From an uncultured Collinsella sp. (lineage in GTDB: Bacteria; Actinomycetota; Coriobacteriia; Coriobacteriales; Coriobacteriaceae): a stretch of DNA of 7,776 nucleotides. The DNA lies in NCBI GenBank assembly GCA_900554985.1, contig USJQ01000044.1, positions 1 through 7,776 on the forward strand, read 5' to 3'. Position 1 is the first letter of the stretch. Each line of letters begins with the position of its first letter. This document shows positions 1-6,813 of the stretch, piece by piece. The notes under the pieces were generated by a model. It did not search any database. It was not told the origin of the DNA and saw nothing but the letters and a program-made list of their open reading frames with translations. The translations under genes were made by a program, and so were the position numbers.

Positions 1-248
1 ATACCGCCGCCGACCGTTACCGGCACGAAAACCTCGCGGCAGGTGCGGCGCACAACGTCCGCGATCGTGTCGCGGTTGTCGCTCGTCGCGGTAATGTCGA
101 GAAATACGATCTCGTCCGCGCCCTCCTGCGAATAGAACTTCGCAAGCTCGACCGGGTCGCCTGCGTCGCGCAGACCGACGAAATTCACGCCCTTGACCAC
201 GCGGCCGTCCTTGACGTCCAGACAGGGAATCACGCGTTTGGTAAGCAT
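1..248 (-). CDS. hisF: Imidazole glycerol phosphate synthase cyclase subunit HisF (N-terminal part)
   Basis: The 82 complete codons visible are the N-terminal third of HisF, the (beta/alpha)8 cyclase subunit. It uses ammonia delivered from HisH to turn PRFAR into imidazole glycerol phosphate and AICAR. The protein begins [20 protein letters not shown]. The essential Asp11 sits in CLDVKDGR and Asp51 in FLDITAT, both at canonical family positions. The visible part ends in VTVGGG, the first phosphate-binding loop. The second catalytic Asp (near 130) lies beyond the left edge. The ATG is 3 nt after the hisA stop, and a GGGGAGGAG ribosome binding site lies inside the last hisA codons, so the two are probably translationally coupled. 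The gene is last of the visible operon. Identity is very secure, but integrity of the rest cannot be judged. Confidence 0.97.
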   Translation of the reverse strand, partial: MLTKRVIPCLDVKDGRVVKGVNFVGLRDAGDPVELAKFYSQEGADEIVFLDITATSDNRDTIADVVRRTCREVFVPVTVGGG

Positions 249-251
249 GGG

Positions 252-995
252 CTACTCCTCCCCTCGGGCGGCGACCAGTGCCTGGGCCAGCGTAAAGTTG
301 CCCTCGTAGAGCGCGCGACCGGTAATGGCACCTTCAATCGCGCCCTCACCCACCGCGACCAGTGCGCGGATGTCATCGAGCGTCGAGATACCACCCGAAG
401 CCACGACGGGAAAGCCCGCGACCTTGGCAACATGGCGATACACCGCCACATCGATGCCCGTCTGCATGCCATCGCGCGCAATGTCGGTATACACCAGATG
501 CTTAAAACCCAGCTCGGAAAGCTGCGCCACGGCGTCGTCGAGCGCCACGCCCGCGCCGTCACGCCAGCCATTCACCTTGACCTGGCCGTCGCGCGCGGCG
601 ATATCCGCTACCAGCAGCTCGCCAAAGCCCTGCGCCGCCACCTCGGCAAAACCCGGCTCGGTCACCAGCACGGTACCCAGTGCAATGCGGCGAGCACCGT
701 AGCCGGCCAGCTCGTCGATACGTGCAAGCGAGCGAACGCCGCCGCCCACGTCCACGGACAGACCGTCGACGCCGCAGATGGCCTCGATCGCCGCCGAGTT
801 AGCAGCGCACGCGTCCTCGTCCTCACCAAAGGCAGCGGACAGGTCGACGACGTGCACCCAGCTCGCGCCCTGCTCGGCAAAGGAGCGGGCAACGGCCACG
901 GGGTCGTCGGAATATACCTTGCAGCGGCTCCGGTCGCCGCGCTCCAGGCGCACAACCTTACCGCCGATCAAATCGATTGCGGGAAACAGAATCAT
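252..995 (-). CDS. hisA: ProFAR isomerase HisA
   Basis: This is 1-(5-phosphoribosyl)-5-[(5-phosphoribosylamino)methylideneamino]imidazole-4-carboxamide isomerase, an Amadori rearrangement enzyme that converts ProFAR to PRFAR for HisHF. It is a 247-residue half-barrel-repeat TIM barrel of normal length. The start MILFPAIDLIGGKVVRL places the general base at Asp8. DIAARDG (131-137) and YTDIARDGMQTG (169-180, Asp171 the second catalytic acid) follow. Phosphate-binding glycine loops are VGGGVRS (83-89) and ASGGIS (199-204), with GAITGRALYEG near the C-terminus. The ATG overlaps the hisH TGA as ATGA, and an AGGGGG element lies 7 nt upstream. Some actinobacteria use a bifunctional PriA (HisA/TrpF) here. 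The sequence looks more like ordinary HisA, but dual activity cannot be excluded by eye. Confidence 0.96.
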   Translation of the reverse strand: MILFPAIDLIGGKVVRLERGDRSRCKVYSDDPVAVARSFAEQGASWVHVVDLSAAFGEDEDACAANSAAIEAICGVDGLSVDVGGGVRSLARIDELAGYGARRIALGTVLVTEPGFAEVAAQGFGELLVADIAARDGQVKVNGWRDGAGVALDDAVAQLSELGFKHLVYTDIARDGMQTGIDVAVYRHVAKVAGFPVVASGGISTLDDIRALVAVGEGAIEGAITGRALYEGNFTLAQALVAARGEE

Positions 996-1693
996 CGGCC
1001 GGCCCCCTCGACGACGCTCACGAAGTTCTTAAGGATGCGCTGACCCAGCGCGGAGGATTTCTCGGGATGGAACTGGCAGCCCCACACGTTGCCGTGGCGC
1101 ACGATGCACGGGAAGCTCCGCGTATAGTGCGTGCGCGCCAGCACATCGGCGGCATCGGCATCGTCAGCCACCGCGTAGCTGTGGGTGAAGTACATGTTGG
1201 CACCCTCGGCAAAACCGGCAAGCAGCGGATCGGCCGCACCGGCGGGCGTCATGTGCACCTGGTCCCAACCCACGTGCGGCACCTTCAGGCGGCTCGACTC
1301 CAGGCGCGTGCACGAGCCGCGCATAATACCCAGGCCATCGGCCCGGGGGCCGCCGACCCGCTCGGAGGCATCGTCGTCCGCGTCCGCGCCTTCGTCCGCC
1401 GGCACGCCCTCGTTGCCGCGCTCAAAAAATAGCTGAAGGCCCAGGCAGATGCCGAGCAGCGGAGTTCCAGCGGCGACGGCATCGAGCACGGCCGTCTCCT
1501 CGCCGCTCTGGCGCATAAAGGCAATCGCGTCATAGAACGCACCCGCGCCCGGAATGACCAGGCCGTCGGCGTTGCGGATCTGCTCCGGATTGTCCGACGT
1601 GCAGGCGGCGGCACCGGCGCGTGCAAGCCCGCGCACGACGCTCGACAAGTTGCCCTTGTGGTAGTCGACCACCACGATCTTCGGTTCGCCCAC
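992..1693 (-). CDS. hisH: Imidazole glycerol phosphate synthase glutaminase subunit HisH, with an acidic insertion
   Basis: HisH is a class I glutamine amidotransferase that hydrolyses glutamine and channels ammonia to HisF. I take the GTG at 1693 as start (233 residues), giving (M)GEPKIVVVDYHKGNLSSV, the normal family N-terminus. A GGGAGGG ribosome binding site lies 4 nt upstream. An in-frame GTG at 1744 would add 17 residues encoded by a palindrome and has no good site. Visible motifs are the oxyanion strand PGAGAF (48-53), the nucleophile Cys83 in GICLGLQ, PHVGWDQV (139-146) and the catalytic His209/Glu211 in QFHPEKSS. Between LQLFFERG and GLGIMRG sits an extra stretch of about 25 residues (roughly 94-119) containing ADEGADADDDASE. 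It is absent from typical HisH proteins of about 200 residues. The 3' end overlaps hisA by 4 nt, while a 79-nt gap separates it from hisB. Confidence 0.95.
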   Translation of the reverse strand: MGEPKIVVVDYHKGNLSSVVRGLARAGAAACTSDNPEQIRNADGLVIPGAGAFYDAIAFMRQSGEETAVLDAVAAGTPLLGICLGLQLFFERGNEGVPADEGADADDDASERVGGPRADGLGIMRGSCTRLESSRLKVPHVGWDQVHMTPAGAADPLLAGFAEGANMYFTHSYAVADDADAADVLARTHYTRSFPCIVRHGNVWGCQFHPEKSSALGQRILKNFVSVVEGAGR

Positions 1694-1697
1694 GCGA

Positions 1698-1704
1698 CCC
1701 TCCC
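1698..1704 (-). promoter_or_regulatory. Shine-Dalgarno site of hisH (decides its GTG start)
   Basis: The minus strand reads GGGAGGG followed by TCGC and then GTG. This strong purine-rich site is correctly placed for the GTG at 1693. It argues against the upstream in-frame GTG at 1744, which lies in the hairpin element and has no such site. Confidence 0.7.
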
Positions 1705-1719
1705 TTTTCCCATCGTCCA

Positions 1720-1758
1720 AAACCACCACAAAGGGGACAGGCACCTTTGTGGTAGTTT
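1720..1758 (-). repeat. Palindromic hairpin element in the hisB-hisH gap (REP-like)
   Basis: The arms are 1720-1734 and 1744-1758 with a 9-nt loop. Fourteen of 15 positions are Watson-Crick; the remaining one (1724 against 1754) is a G:U wobble in the his mRNA. The transcript would read AAACTACCACAAAGG, loop TGCCTGTCC, then CCTTTGTGGTGGTTT, followed by TGG. It sits in one of the only two sizeable gaps of the operon. The short U-rich end is a poor intrinsic terminator, and hisHAF lie just downstream, so full termination is unlikely. A dispersed REP-like palindrome or an mRNA-stability hairpin fits better. From memory, GTGCCTGTCCCC-type cores recur in dispersed repeats of several bacteria. I cannot verify that here. 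Confidence 0.7.
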
Positions 1759-1772
1759 GTGCGATCCGTCAG

Positions 1773-2360
1773 CTACAGCGAACCCTTGGTGCTGGGGATG
1801 CCCTGCACGCGGGAATCGAGCTCGCAGGCATGGCGCATCGTGCGGCCCACGGCCTTAAAGGCGGCCTCGATAATGTGATGCGAGTTGCCGCCCGCCAGCT
1901 CGCGCACGTGCAGCGTGAGCTTGGCGTCGCGCGCAAAGGCGTAGAAGAACTCGACGGCCAGCTCGGTATCGAAGCTGCCCACGCGCTCGGTCGGCACGGG
2001 CAGCTCGCAGTAGGCCTGCCCGCGGCCCGAAATATCAACAGCAGCCATCACAAGTGTCTCGTCCATGGCGATCGCCGCGTCGGCAAAGCGCGTAATGCCC
2101 GCCTTGTCGCCCAGCGCCTGGCAGAACGCCTCGCCCAGCACAATGCCCGTGTCCTCGACGGTATGATGCGCATCGACCTCCACGTCGCCCACCGCGTGCA
2201 CCGTCAGATCGAACAGGCCATGGCGGCCAAAAGCGTTGAGCATGTGGTCGAAAAACGGCACGCCGGTCGAGATGTCGCACACGCCAGATCCGTCCAGGTC
2301 GAGCTTTACGACAATGTCGGTCTCGCACGTCTTGCGGGTCACCTCGGCATAGCGGTCCAT
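1773..2360 (-). CDS. hisB: Imidazoleglycerol-phosphate dehydratase HisB
   Basis: This monofunctional IGP dehydratase removes water from imidazole glycerol phosphate to give imidazole acetol phosphate, using two Mn ions per site. Its 195 residues match the stand-alone family. There is no N-terminal HAD histidinol-phosphatase domain as in E. coli HisB. Metal-binding motifs are all present: FFDHML (36-41), DAHHTVED (63-70), DISGRG (109-114) and GGNSHHIIEAAFKA (157-170, with His161, His162 and Glu165), plus the terminal STKG (190-193). The ATG abuts the hisC TAG with no spacer. A GGAGGAG site 6 nt upstream lies within the end of hisC, so coupled translation is expected. The stop at 1773 is followed by the 79-nt gap with the palindrome. 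Confidence 0.97.
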   Translation of the reverse strand: MDRYAEVTRKTCETDIVVKLDLDGSGVCDISTGVPFFDHMLNAFGRHGLFDLTVHAVGDVEVDAHHTVEDTGIVLGEAFCQALGDKAGITRFADAAIAMDETLVMAAVDISGRGQAYCELPVPTERVGSFDTELAVEFFYAFARDAKLTLHVRELAGGNSHHIIEAAFKAVGRTMRHACELDSRVQGIPSTKGSL

Positions 2361-3476
2361 CTACATCTCCTCCTTCACCAGCGCGGCAAACGCAGCCAGC
2401 ACCTCGTCGTTTTCCTGCGGGGTGCCCACGGTAATGCGCAGGCAGTCCGCGAGCCCCGGCGCGTAGCTAAAGTCGCGCACCAAAATCGAATACTCGTCGC
2501 GCAGACGCTCGCGCACGCGCGTGGCATGCGACGTGCGCACGAGCACAAAGTTCGCCGCGCTCGGCCATGCCTCCACGGGCATGCCCCCGGCAGCCATTGC
2601 GCGCAGGGCGCACAACTCGCGCTCGCGCTCGGATGCGACCTGTGCCACCACAGGCGCATACGCATCGCGGGCACGCACGCAGGCAAGCGCGGCGGCCTGG
2701 CTTAGCACGTTAACCGAGTAGATTTGGCGAATCGCCGCAAACACATCGATGACCTCGGGCGCCGCGATCACATAGCCCAGACGCGTGCCGGCGGCGCCGA
2801 ACGCCTTGGACAGCGTATGCAGAATCACCAGGTTGGGATGCTCGGCGATAAGCCCCTGCGCCGTGGTAGCCGCGCCAAACGAATCGTCCGCAAACTCAAC
2901 GTAGGCCTCGTCGACCATGACCATGCCGGGGCACGCATCGCACAGGGCCGCGACAAAGTCGAGCGGCGCCACGTCGCCCGTGGGGTTATTGGGCGAGGTC
3001 ACGATGGCCAAGTTGCACTCCGGCGCCGCGGCGAGCATGGCTGCCTGGTCGAGCTCAAAGCTCGTCGGATCACGCCACACGTCGCGCACCTCGGTCTGGC
3101 ACAGAGACGCAAAGAAGGCATACTCGCTAAAGCACGGCGGGCAGTTGAGCAGGGTCCTCCCCGCGCCGCCAAACGCCAGCAGATAGTTATAGAGCAGCTC
3201 GTCGCCGCCGTTGCCCACGCAGATGTTCTCGCGCGTCACGCCACGCCAAGCAGCCAGTTCGTCGCGCAGGTCGTTCGACATGGGATCGGGATAGCGGTTG
3301 AGCGGCGTAGCGGCGAGCGCCGCGTCAATCGCCTCGCACACGCCGGCCGGCACGGGATAGGTATTCTCATTGGCCGAAAGGTTGATGCGCGTGGGCGTAA
3401 AGTTGGGATCATAGGGCTCAATGCCGGCCAAGTAGGGCTGGACGAGCTCCTTCATGCGGGGAGTGAGTTCGGCCAT
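2361..3476 (-). CDS. hisC: Histidinol-phosphate aminotransferase HisC
   Basis: HisC is a PLP-dependent fold-type I aminotransferase that converts imidazole acetol phosphate and glutamate to histidinol phosphate and 2-oxoglutarate. The start at 3476 gives 371 residues beginning MAELTPRMKELVQPYLAGIE, the usual length. The reading frame continues upstream, but that region overlaps hisD and lacks family similarity. Seen in order are LSANENTYPVP (33-43), the PLP phosphate region VGNGGDELL (87-95), SPNNPTG (161-167, Asn164), VDEAYVEF (188-195, Asp189), the Schiff-base Lys224 in TLSKAFG, Arg232, and the carboxylate-binding Arg347 in LRITVGT. It starts 1 nt after the hisD TGA with GAGGAGG 6 nt upstream, and ends directly against hisB. 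Related aromatic aminotransferases exist, but the operon position makes HisC nearly certain. Confidence 0.96.
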   Translation of the reverse strand: MAELTPRMKELVQPYLAGIEPYDPNFTPTRINLSANENTYPVPAGVCEAIDAALAATPLNRYPDPMSNDLRDELAAWRGVTRENICVGNGGDELLYNYLLAFGGAGRTLLNCPPCFSEYAFFASLCQTEVRDVWRDPTSFELDQAAMLAAAPECNLAIVTSPNNPTGDVAPLDFVAALCDACPGMVMVDEAYVEFADDSFGAATTAQGLIAEHPNLVILHTLSKAFGAAGTRLGYVIAAPEVIDVFAAIRQIYSVNVLSQAAALACVRARDAYAPVVAQVASERERELCALRAMAAGGMPVEAWPSAANFVLVRTSHATRVRERLRDEYSILVRDFSYAPGLADCLRITVGTPQENDEVLAAFAALVKEEM

Positions 3477-3477
3477 G

Positions 3478-4917
3478 TCAGGCCTCCTCGCCGGTCGGGC
3501 CAGCGCCATCCGCGCTTGCAGCCGCCGCCAGATCAACGCCCTCGGCAACCGTCGCCACGGCATCGCCCGGCCAGGCAACCTTGGTCAGGTCGGCCGCAGC
3601 CAGAGACTCGGCACTCACGGTATCCTCGCCCTGCTCCAACACGCGGCGACGCAGAGCGGCGGATAGCGCGTGCGCCCACAGGCCCTCGGCCTCGGCCAGG
3701 CGCTGCGTCGCGGGAGCGTCGGAGAGCAGGCCCTCGGGTGTATAGCAAATGACACTCGAGCGCTTAACGAATTCTTCGACCGAAAGCGGGTTGGAGAACA
3801 TGGCCGTACCGCCGGTCGGCAGCGTGTGGTTGGGGCCGGCAACGTAATCGCCGAGCGGCTCGGAGCTCCACGCGCCCACAAAGATGGCGCCGGCGTTGCG
3901 AATGCCGCCGAGCAGGCCCATCGCATCCTTGCAGTGCAGCTCAAGGTGCTCGGGCGCCACGGTGTTCACCGCCTCGACGGCGGCAGCCATATCGGCGGCC
4001 ACCACGATGGTGCCCTCGTTATCGAGCGAGGCGCGCGTGATTTCGGCGCGTGGCGACTGCGCCACCAGAATGTCGATGCCAGCCTCGACCTCGCGCGCAA
4101 ACTGCCCATCGCAGGTCACCAGATAACAGGCGGCCAGCGGATCGTGCTCGGCCTGGGCCATCAGGTCTGCCGCGACCACCATGGGCTTGGCCGTGGCATC
4201 GGCCAGCACGCAGACCTCGGACGGGCCAGCGACCATGTCGATTCCCACGCCGCCCGAGACAATCTGCTTGGCAGCGGCAACAAAAGCGTTGCCCGGACCG
4301 GTGATTTTATCGACACGCGGAATGCTCTCGGTACCGTATGCCAGCGCGGCCACGGCCTGGGCGCCGCCCACCATATAGATTTCGTCCACGCCGCCGAGCT
4401 TTGCTGCGGCGAGCGTGTAGGGGCTGATCAGGCCGTCTTTTTGCGGCGGGGTCACCATAACCACGCGCTTGACGCCGGCAACCTTGGCGGGAATGGCGTT
4501 CATGAGCACCGTGGAGGGATACTGCGCGCGACCGCCCGGCACATAGATGCCAGCCGCCGCGAGCGGGGTCACCTTAACGCCGAGCATCGTGCCGTCCGGG
4601 CGCGTGGTAAACCAGCTCTGTTCGACCTCGCGCTGGTGGAACTCGCGAATCTGGCGCGCGGCCTTCTCGAGCGCGGCGACAAAGGCCGGATCGAGGCCTT
4701 CGAGCGCGGCATCGATCTGCTCTTGCGGCAAACGGAAGCTCTGCAGTTCAACGCCGTCAAAACGCCGACAGTAGTCGCGCACCGCGGCATCGCCATTGGC
4801 GCGCACGTTGGCCACGATATCGCGGGCGGCGTCGACGATGTTTTGCGGCAGCACGCCCTTACGGTTGAGTTGGTTGGTAACGAGGCGCTCACCGGGAGCA
4901 AGTTTGATGGTCTTCAT
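3478..4917 (-). CDS. hisD: Histidinol dehydrogenase HisD with a C-terminal extension
   Basis: HisD carries out the last two steps of the pathway, the NAD- and zinc-dependent four-electron oxidation of histidinol to histidine. The 479 residues exceed the usual length of about 430. Visible motifs are the NAD-site [11 protein letters not shown] (125-135), [13 protein letters not shown] (184-196), KITGPGN (204-210), zinc ligands Gln255 and His258 in QAEHDP, catalytic Glu323/His324 in APEHLE, Asp357 in [13 protein letters not shown], and the last zinc ligand His416 in [10 protein letters not shown]. After about residue 425 comes a tail of some 55 residues rich in Ala, Glu and Asp, with no counterpart in E. 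coli HisD. An AGGGGA site lies 8 nt upstream of the ATG. The gene follows the HisZ-HisG fusion after a 105-nt gap and runs into hisC with a 1-nt gap. Confidence 0.97.
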   Translation of the reverse strand: MKTIKLAPGERLVTNQLNRKGVLPQNIVDAARDIVANVRANGDAAVRDYCRRFDGVELQSFRLPQEQIDAALEGLDPAFVAALEKAARQIREFHQREVEQSWFTTRPDGTMLGVKVTPLAAAGIYVPGGRAQYPSTVLMNAIPAKVAGVKRVVMVTPPQKDGLISPYTLAAAKLGGVDEIYMVGGAQAVAALAYGTESIPRVDKITGPGNAFVAAAKQIVSGGVGIDMVAGPSEVCVLADATAKPMVVAADLMAQAEHDPLAACYLVTCDGQFAREVEAGIDILVAQSPRAEITRASLDNEGTIVVAADMAAAVEAVNTVAPEHLELHCKDAMGLLGGIRNAGAIFVGAWSSEPLGDYVAGPNHTLPTGGTAMFSNPLSVEEFVKRSSVICYTPEGLLSDAPATQRLAEAEGLWAHALSAALRRRVLEQGEDTVSAESLAAADLTKVAWPGDAVATVAEGVDLAAAASADGAGPTGEEA

Positions 4918-4962
4918 ATCGGTATCCCCTATCGGTCGAGGTTGTGTTCGAAAAACGAGCGA

Positions 4963-4995
4963 CTGGGCGGCGGCGCCAATCGACCCGCAGCCCAG
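4963..4995 (-). other. Hairpin in the hisZG-hisD intercistronic gap
   Basis: In the transcript the 33 nt split into an 11-nt arm CTGGGCTGCGG, an 11-nt loop and the arm CCGCCGCCCAG. Ten of 11 positions pair, with one T/C mismatch. The 3' side is followed, after 8 nt, by a run of five T. The distance from stem to T-run is too long for a classical intrinsic terminator. It could be a partial terminator or attenuator, a processing or stability element, or chance pairing in GC-rich DNA. Confidence 0.45.
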
Positions 4996-5022
4996 ACGTT
5001 GGGGCGCCCGTGCGTACTCGCG

Positions 5023-6738
5023 CTATTGTGCCGAGCCCGCAACGGGCTCAAAATGCTTGTCCTTCACGGCCGCGGCCAAGCGATCTGCCAGATTACGCAC
5101 GCGCGGATCTAAGCGCGCGGCACCCGGGTTGACAAAGAAGCGGGCCGTGCAGTCCATGATGCGGCCGGTGATGACCAGGTCGTTGTCGCGCAGCGTGGCA
5201 CCCGTGGCGGTAATATCCACGATGCGATCGGTCATGCCGACGATAGGGCCCAGCTCGATGTTGCCGTGTAGCGAAACGATGTCGGCGTTCACGCCGCGCT
5301 CGGCATACCAGGCACTCGCGATGCGCGGGTACTTGGTTGCCACGCGAAGCGAACCGCGGCGGGCATAGTTGCGCTCGGTCTGACCGACGCGCCATGCGGG
5401 CTCCGCCTCGATAAAGGTGCACAGGCCGTAGCCCAGATCGACCAGCTGCAGCAAGTTGAGGTTTGCCTCGATGAGCGAGTCCCAGCCACAGATGCCGCAG
5501 TCGGCACCGCCACAGCCCACAAAAGCGGGCGCGTCGCTGGGACGCACGATGACAAACTCGATATCGCCGACCGTACCCTTGCCGGCACGCGTGTCGCGGC
5601 CGCGCACGATCAGGTGACGACCGGGATCGCGCAGCTCCGAGACATCCAAGCCCGCGGCCTCGAGCACGTCGAGCGTGTCGGCCTTGAGCGAGCCCTTGGG
5701 CACGGCAATGCGCAGCGGACCCTCGGCGCCACGGCCCGCGGCGTGATTGCCATCGGAAGCAGCGTCCTCGGCCGAGGTGCGCGCGGCCTCCAGACGCTCG
5801 AGCGAAAAGGCGAAGCCCGCCGCCGGCACCTCGATGCCGTCGCCGAACGCACCAGTAAAGATGGAGTCGTAGCGTCCGCCCGAACCGACCGGATCGGGCA
5901 AGCCGCCGGCATAGGCCTTAAAGACCAGGCCCGTGTAGTAATCAAACGAGTTCATGATGGAGAAGTCGAAGGACAGCACCTGGGCGTCCTCGGGAGCCAG
6001 GCCATCGACCAGGGCACGCATCTCGCGCGTCAGCGGCGCGACAATGCCGGCGGTCTCCAGCAGCGCATCCACGCGGTCGAGCACCTCGGCACCACCGTGC
6101 AGGCGCGGCAGCTCGCTAATGGCCGCCTTGACGGCATCGGACTCGGCGCTTGCCGCCACGCGGGCATCGAGGCCCACAAAGTCGTTAGCGTGCACACAGC
6201 GCAGGGCCTCGGCAGCCAGCTGGCGATCCTCGCATGCCGCGAGCAATTCCTTAAAAGGACGCACGCTACCTGCAATAATGCGCGCATCGGGAAGTGCCAG
6301 CTCGCGCACGGCCTCCGCCACCAGCGAGACGATCTCGACATCGCCCGCGGTATCGCCCACACCGATAAGCTCAAAGCCCAGCTGTGTAAACTGACGCGAG
6401 CCGCCGGCATTGCGCTGACACTCGCGGACCACCGGCGCCTCATAGCGCAGGCGCAGCGGCAGATCGGCCGCGCGCATGCGAGTCGAAACCAGGCGAACGA
6501 TCGGCAGCGTGTTGTCGGGACGGACCACCAGCAGGCGACCATCATCGTCAAAGAGCTTAAACGGCGTGTCCGCAATGCGGCCGCCCTCCTCGAGTGAACC
6601 CTTGTCCTCGAGCAGTGGCGTCTCGACCGGCAGGTAATGATGCTCCCTAAAGCAGCCCTTCACCGTACATGCGATCTCCTCGCGCGCCTGAGCCTCCTCG
6701 GGCAATATGTCCCGGAATCCCCACGGTGTGGCCGTCAT
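5023..6738 (-). CDS. hisZ-hisG: HisZ-HisG fusion: ATP phosphoribosyltransferase regulatory plus catalytic subunit
   Basis: One uninterrupted 571-residue frame joins both subunits of the first, feedback-controlled enzyme of the pathway (ATP + PRPP to phosphoribosyl-ATP). Residues 1 to about 318 are HisZ, a histidyl-tRNA-synthetase-like module: WGFRDILPEEA (motif 1 region), RYEAPVVRE and GGSRQFTQLGFELIG (motif 2), SFDYYTGLVFKAY (264-276) and PVGSGGRYD (283-291). It has no C-terminal anticodon-binding domain. A polar linker (about 320-340) follows, then a short-form HisG (341-571): LRIAVPKGSLKADTL, VIVRPSDAP (396-404), VATKYPRIA and the PRPP loop DITATGATLRDN (508-519). The short form lacks the C-terminal regulatory domain, consistent with needing HisZ. 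The usual ADLGIxGKD motif here reads CGGADCGICGWD (409-420), an unusual cysteine cluster. The ATG follows GAGGAGG by 8 nt. It is first of the operon. Domain identity is very secure; a single translated polypeptide is the direct reading. Confidence 0.95.
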   Translation of the reverse strand: MTATPWGFRDILPEEAQAREEIACTVKGCFREHHYLPVETPLLEDKGSLEEGGRIADTPFKLFDDDGRLLVVRPDNTLPIVRLVSTRMRAADLPLRLRYEAPVVRECQRNAGGSRQFTQLGFELIGVGDTAGDVEIVSLVAEAVRELALPDARIIAGSVRPFKELLAACEDRQLAAEALRCVHANDFVGLDARVAASAESDAVKAAISELPRLHGGAEVLDRVDALLETAGIVAPLTREMRALVDGLAPEDAQVLSFDFSIMNSFDYYTGLVFKAYAGGLPDPVGSGGRYDSIFTGAFGDGIEVPAAGFAFSLERLEAARTSAEDAASDGNHAAGRGAEGPLRIAVPKGSLKADTLDVLEAAGLDVSELRDPGRHLIVRGRDTRAGKGTVGDIEFVIVRPSDAPAFVGCGGADCGICGWDSLIEANLNLLQLVDLGYGLCTFIEAEPAWRVGQTERNYARRGSLRVATKYPRIASAWYAERGVNADIVSLHGNIELGPIVGMTDRIVDITATGATLRDNDLVITGRIMDCTARFFVNPGAARLDPRVRNLADRLAAAVKDKHFEPVAGSAQ

Positions 6739-6773
6739 CTGGTAAGCCTCCTCATGCTGTGTTTCATATAGAG

Positions 6774-6805
6774 CAGAAGACCGGCATAGCTCCGCCGGTC
6801 TTCTG
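6774..6805 (-). promoter_or_regulatory. Perfect 12-bp hairpin in the his operon leader
   Basis: The arms CAGAAGACCGGC and GCCGGTCTTCTG enclose an 8-nt loop (GGAGCTAT in the transcript), with no mismatch. The hairpin ends 35 nt before the hisZG start codon, and the GAGGAGG site lies between them. No T-run follows on either strand, so it is not a standard terminator. I saw no T-box consensus and no histidine-rich leader peptide. If the promoter candidate at 6814-6842 is right, the hairpin is at the extreme 5' end of the his mRNA. It could act as a stability element, a protein-binding operator, or part of an attenuator. Confidence 0.6.
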
Positions 6806-6813
6806 GGTACTTT

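Noticed and set aside
1694..1744. Upstream in-frame GTG that would lengthen HisH by 17 residues
   Set aside because: The extra residues are encoded by the palindrome and the hisH ribosome binding site, and have no family counterpart. The GTG at 1693 has a GGGAGGG site 4 nt upstream.
3477..3578. Longer hisC start at 3578
   Set aside because: It would overlap hisD by 101 nt and add an Arg-rich stretch unlike HisC. The ATG at 3476 has a good ribosome binding site.
1749..3752. Two long plus-strand frames (1749-2705 and 2724-3752) opposite hisB and hisC
   Set aside because: Same antisense shadow effect; low-complexity Arg/His-rich products and no convincing ribosome binding site.
3670..5112. 480-codon open frame on the plus strand opposite hisD
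   Set aside because: It mirrors hisD exactly in a GC-rich region where antisense frames stay open. The translation is rich in His/Arg/Gly with no family motif, while hisD has all its catalytic residues.
5614..6597. 327-codon plus-strand frame opposite the HisZ-HisG gene
   Set aside because: Shadow of a well-supported gene; no recognisable domain.
6739..6768. Possible 10-codon leader peptide (ATG AAA CAC ... AGA TGA) overlapping the hisZG start
   Set aside because: It holds only one His codon, lacks a ribosome binding site of its own, and GAGGAGG within it serves hisZG. It is too weak to call an attenuation peptide.
6774..6805. The leader hairpin as an intrinsic terminator of the isomerase gene
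   Set aside because: No T-run follows on either strand, and it lies 260 nt beyond the isomerase stop.
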